Assembly: GCA_004294495.1 (NCBI GenBank)
Contig: REAS01000049.1
Location: 1-33,808 of the forward strand
Reading direction: 5' to 3'
DNA: 33,808 nt
DNA from: Sphingobacteriales bacterium
GTDB taxonomy: Bacteria > Bacteroidota > Bacteroidia > Sphingobacteriales > Sphingobacteriaceae
The notes under the pieces were generated by a model. The model did no database searches. It worked only from the letters and a program-made list of their open reading frames with translations, and was not told where the DNA came from. The position numbers and the translations under genes were made by a program. Position 1 is the first letter of the stretch. Each line of letters opens with the position of its first letter. Shown piece after piece: positions 32,635 to 33,808 of this stretch.

Positions 32635-33030
32635 CTATTTCCACAAATTTGGTCCATCTGGTGTTAGGCGCATAGCATAAACCGAATCTACAACATATAC
32701 ACTAAACCCTCGCCAAGCTATAGTGTTATGGTATTCTTTGTAATGCAAGTCAAAATATTTGCCCGAATTTTTCATTAAACTATCGGCTATCTTAGGGTTA
32801 GCCACCGAAAACTCAAACTCGTACGATTGTACCGTACCCACACTTTTAGATTTAAAGCCACTTTGTATTAATTTACCTTCAAAAGTTTTAAATAAATTCC
32901 CTTTTTTTACTAAATAGTTTAACTCGCCCGATTTTACGCCTTCGCCAAAAACATAATAATATCGAAAATAAATAATGCCTGTAAATACTAAAAAAAGCGC
33001 AATTAAAAATAGTGGAATAATTTTTTTCAT
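32635..33030 (-). CDS. Unknown small single-pass membrane protein
   Basis: A 131-residue protein. Residues 2-22 form one uncleaved or signal-like helix; the rest (YYVFGEGVKSGELNYLVKKGNLFKTFEGKLIQSGF, then a beta-rich stretch) has the look of a small conserved Bacteroidota envelope protein. I recognise the family by appearance only and do not assign a function. Gene is convergent with tag, 20 nt away, and just downstream of clpS on the same strand. Confidence 0.6.
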   Translation of the reverse strand: MKKIIPLFLIALFLVFTGIIYFRYYYVFGEGVKSGELNYLVKKGNLFKTFEGKLIQSGFKSKSVGTVQSYEFEFSVANPKIADSLMKNSGKYFDLHYKEYHNTIAWRGFSVYVVDSVYAMRLTPDGPNLWK

Positions 33031-33069
33031 GTGATGTTATTTAAATTTTATAAATCAATAAATGTTTAA

Positions 33070-33366
33070 TTATTCTACCGATACCGTTAAACCCTCCTGT
33101 TGTAATATTTTACGGTAAACTTCCATCTCGGTTAACGACCCCTCTAAAACAGCACACTTGCCTTCATTATGTACTATATCGGCTATTTTTTGTGCCTGCC
33201 TACTGTTATAATCTAAATATTTAACCAGGCAATAAATTACGTGTTCGAAAGAGTTAACCTCATCATTCCATAGTATCAAACGGTGTACCGTTTTAATTGA
33301 GGTTAAAATTTCGTCGAGGGTAAATGTTTCTTCTTTAGTTTCGGTGTTTGCGTTTAAAATATTCAT
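33070..33366 (-). CDS. clpS: ATP-dependent Clp protease adaptor ClpS
   Basis: A 98-residue protein with the ClpS core: LILWNDEVNSFEHVIYCL (the N-degron-binding NDxxN..H..V stretch), then AQKIADIVHNEGKCAVLEGSLTEMEVYRKIL. It delivers N-degron substrates to ClpAP-type proteases. The -7 box ends 4 nt before the ATG, implying a leaderless mRNA. Confidence 0.93.
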   Translation of the reverse strand: MNILNANTETKEETFTLDEILTSIKTVHRLILWNDEVNSFEHVIYCLVKYLDYNSRQAQKIADIVHNEGKCAVLEGSLTEMEVYRKILQQEGLTVSVE

Positions 33367-33370
33367 TTCT

Positions 33371-33378
33371 CAAAATTA
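33371..33378 (-). promoter_or_regulatory. -7 promoter element for clpS (leaderless arrangement)
   Basis: Minus-strand TAATTTTG fits TAnnTTTG and is 4 nt from the clpS ATG. No -33 TTTG at consensus spacing. Confidence 0.5.
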
Positions 33379-33438
33379 ATCAATTGTAATCACTATTAAA
33401 TTTTGTTCGCAAATTTTTTTTATTTAATTTAAAACTTT

Positions 33439-33729
33439 ATGCAAATTCTATCAAATTTAATTAAAATAAAATATCCTATAATATTTGCCCCGTTTATGCA
33501 TGTAAGTGGTATGGCTTTATTTCCGTTTATTGTACTAAGCAAAAAAAAATTTATACATAACCCACAAATTATTCGACACGAAATTATCCATTTAAAACAA
33601 CAGCTTGAGTTATTAATCTTACCCTTTTATGCACTGTATTTATTAAACTATTTAGTTAACCTACTAAAATATAAAAATCATAACAAAGCATATTTAAACA
33701 TAGTTTTTGAGCAGGGCAACCGCTTTTAA
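33439..33729 (+). CDS. Small membrane protein with HEXXH motif
   Basis: A 96-residue protein with two hydrophobic segments (about 12-33 and 57-74) and HEIIH in IRHEIIHLKQQLELL (about residues 46-60), a zinc-protease-type motif. It resembles small Bacteroidota proteins with HExxHxxQQxELL and a later AYxNIxFE. Compared with those I recall, the C-terminal part after NIVFEQ seems short. No proteolytic function is established. No promoter could be assigned. From 33730 to the right edge only a short TGGACA/TGTCCA palindrome is seen. Confidence 0.6.
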   Translation: MQILSNLIKIKYPIIFAPFMHVSGMALFPFIVLSKKKFIHNPQIIRHEIIHLKQQLELLILPFYALYLLNYLVNLLKYKNHNKAYLNIVFEQGNRF

Positions 33730-33808
33730 AAAAAAGTGCTATATTAGCGTAAATAAAAAATCATTTTTTTGATGGACAAATTGTGTCCAATAAAAAAAAA
33801 TGACACCA

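Noticed and set aside
33772-33788. TGGACA/TGTCCA hairpin as terminator of the last gene
   Set aside because: It is followed by an A-run rather than a T-run on the plus strand, and the minus strand does not fit either; possibly a chance palindrome or operator.

Overview
The window is AT-rich, densely coding chromosomal DNA from a member of the Bacteroidota, most likely a Sphingobacteriia/Chitinophagia/Cytophagia-type lineage; genus cannot be fixed by eye. The grounds are the repeated TAnnTTTG -7 promoter motif, poor Shine-Dalgarno sequences, and several families typical of the phylum (DUF7033-type deacetylase, DUF6427 membrane protein, DUF4286, FeoB-associated Cys-rich peptide, lipoprotein LptC). 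No phage, plasmid or CRISPR locus is visible. Mobile signatures are the 3' end of an IS30-type transposase at the left edge, a RAYT transposase with its own REP-like palindromes, and two copies of a mosaic repeat built on GTCGTAAGT.

Layout. 1-2.5 kb: IS30 remnant, typA (minus), a small FeoB-associated membrane peptide. 2.5-8.3 kb, all plus: deacetylase-like protein, DUF6427 protein, then a tight run purQ-coaX-outer membrane protein-lptC. 8.3-9.1 kb: RAYT and a five-unit palindrome array. 9.1-14.7 kb, all minus: a compact fatty-acid-synthesis cluster, in transcription order thioesterase, ketoreductase (SDR), FabZ-like dehydratase, ACP, ketosynthase, FabI, AcpS, acyltransferase. Between them these cover every step of an elongation cycle plus ACP activation and possible acyl transfer. 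14.8-19.3 kb: panB, carA, an FAD monooxygenase with altered FAD motifs, an RsmI-like methyltransferase. 19.6-22.4 kb, plus: membrane metallophosphoesterase, UbiA-like protein, MOSC protein.

22.4-26.7 kb, minus: a three-gene operon encoding an S9-peptidase-like lipoprotein that has lost its nucleophilic serine, a sensor histidine kinase and an OmpR-type regulator. 26.8-29 kb: large TPR protein, DUF4286 protein, bidirectional terminator, tRNA-Ala(GGC). 29.2-30.7 kb, minus: molybdopterin genes moaD-moaE, an Rdx/SelW-like protein and mobA, overlapping one another. 31-33.8 kb: trmB, an alkyltransferase-like protein and tag (alkylation repair pair), an unknown membrane-anchored protein, clpS, and a small HEXXH membrane protein.

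Most worth following: (1) the two matching mosaic repeat elements at 13.2 and 19.3 kb, inverted relative to one another but each in the same orientation relative to its downstream gene; (2) the pseudo-peptidase/two-component operon; (3) the self-contained fatty-acid cluster with an unusual ACP serine motif, interrupted by one of the repeat elements; (4) the RAYT gene carrying a perfect REP palindrome in frame inside its own coding sequence.
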